From: Serratia nevei
Lineage (GTDB): Bacteria; Pseudomonadota; Gammaproteobacteria; Enterobacterales; Enterobacteriaceae
Direction: 5' to 3'
DNA length: 64,000 nt
Assembly (NCBI RefSeq): GCF_037948395.1
Contig: NZ_CP149940.1
Span: forward strand, 124,001 to 188,000
Made by a program: the position numbers and the translations under genes. Shown in pieces: positions 63,249 through 64,000 of the stretch (position 1 is its first letter; every line of letters begins with the position of its first letter). The notes under the pieces are model-generated. The model did no database searches and had not been told where the DNA came from. It saw nothing but the letters and a program-made list of their open reading frames with translations.

Positions 63249-63376
63249 AATTGCAGCAAATGTTAAGGTGCCCGGCGTGTGGAACCGCTTTTGCTTCAGC
63301 AACTGCCGTAGAATCAATCATTTCCCCGCTGTAATAATCACCTGCATGATTTTGTATTCTCATAGAGAGGGTTTGA

Positions 63377-64000
63377 ATGACCAAAGAAATGCAAACTTTA
63401 GCCTTAGTACCCCAAGGTAGCTTGGAAGCCTATATCCGGGCAGCCAACGCCTATCCGATGCTGACGGCAGAGGAAGAGCGGGAGCTGGCTGAACGGCTGC
63501 ATTATCAGGGCGATCTGGATGCCGCTAAGCAGCTCATCCTGTCTCACCTGCGCTTTGTCGCTCATATTGCCCGCAACTATTCAGGCTACGGTCTGCCGCA
63601 GGCGGATCTGATTCAGGAAGGTAATATCGGCCTGATGAAAGCCGTTCGCCGCTTCAACCCTGAAGTCGGCGTGCGTCTGGTTTCCTTTGCGGTGCATTGG
63701 ATTAAGGCGGAAATCCACGAGTACGTATTGCGCAACTGGCGCATCGTGAAAGTGGCGACCACCAAAGCGCAGCGCAAGCTGTTCTTTAACCTGCGCAAAA
63801 CCAAACAGCGTTTAGGCTGGTTCAACCAGGACGAAGTGGAGCTGGTGGCCCGCGAGCTGGGCGTCACCAGCAAAGACGTGCGCGAGATGGAATCTCGCAT
63901 GGCGGCGCAGGACATGACCTTCGATCCGACTCCGGACGACGAGGCCCGCGATGGCCAGGCGATGGCGCCGGTGCTGTACCTGCAGGACAAGAGCTCCGAC
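63377..64000 (+). CDS. rpoH: Heat-shock sigma factor RpoH, sigma-32 (3' end outside window)
   Basis: First 208 codons of sigma-32; the rest lies beyond the right edge. Region 2 is clear: [36 protein letters not shown] binding core polymerase, and [34 protein letters not shown] covering -10 recognition and the RpoH box. The start ATG 63377 gives [15 protein letters not shown]. The 317-base region upstream carries a sigma-E promoter. In E. coli the early coding mRNA folds as a thermosensor; I expect this here but did not fold it. Confidence 0.97.
   Translation, partial: MTKEMQTLALVPQGSLEAYIRAANAYPMLTAEEERELAERLHYQGDLDAAKQLILSHLRFVAHIARNYSGYGLPQADLIQEGNIGLMKAVRRFNPEVGVRLVSFAVHWIKAEIHEYVLRNWRIVKVATTKAQRKLFFNLRKTKQRLGWFNQDEVELVARELGVTSKDVREMESRMAAQDMTFDPTPDDEARDGQAMAPVLYLQDKSSD

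Overview
This window is chromosomal DNA of an enterobacterium, almost certainly Serratia marcescens. It carries a serralysin gene that I recognise by sequence, followed by its periplasmic inhibitor. The remaining gene order matches the conserved enterobacterial backbone around rho-wec-hem-cya and around glp-zntA-ftsYEX-rpoH. GC content and codon use look uniform except for an AT-rich leader upstream of the protease and the spacers around the tRNA/glmZ region. I see no prophage, insertion sequence, CRISPR array or defence island, and no wholly new system. The best candidates for new biology are small intergenic structures.

Layout. 1-3.9 kb: gppA (partial) and rhlB on the minus strand, then trxA and rho. 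4.2-17.1 kb: a complete enterobacterial common antigen (ECA) operon, wecA-wzzE-wecB-wecC-rffG-rffH-rffC-wecE-wzxE-wecF-wzyE-wecG. It contains every step from lipid-linked GlcNAc-1-P to flipping, polymerisation and chain-length control; many junctions overlap and several starts are GTG or TTG. 17.5-20.3 kb: an APC amino-acid permease (yifK/thrP), an Arg-His-Leu-Pro tRNA operon, a broken second copy of the tRNA-Pro 3' end filled with four small hairpins, and the small RNA GlmZ behind a sigma-54 promoter with two GlrR-like sites. 20.4-27.3 kb: hemCDXY (minus) divergent from cyaA. 27.3-33.4 kb: cyaY, lptM, dapF-yigA-xerC-yigB, and SOS-controlled uvrD. 33.4-43 kb: a WbuC-like cupin, corA with a possible leader peptide, rarD, yigI, pldA, recQ, rhtC/rhtB, pldB, yigL.

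43.2-50.2 kb: the glycerol-3-phosphate regulon, with glpTQ divergent from glpABC around a CRP site and GlpR-like operators. GlpQ releases glycerol-3-phosphate in the periplasm, GlpT imports it and GlpABC oxidises it anaerobically. 50.2-54.9 kb: dcrB, a GNAT acetyltransferase, yhhQ, tusA and the Zn/Cd/Pb exporter zntA with a ZntR-type promoter. 55.5-57.5 kb: serralysin and its inhibitor, the only clear accessory insert. The type I exporter the protease needs is not encoded here. 57.5-64 kb: yhhN, yhhM, yhhL, rsmD, ftsY with 19 tandem hexapeptide repeats, ftsE, ftsX and the 5' two thirds of rpoH behind a sigma-E type promoter.

Gene identities rest on my recognition of protein sequences and conserved order; no database search was run.
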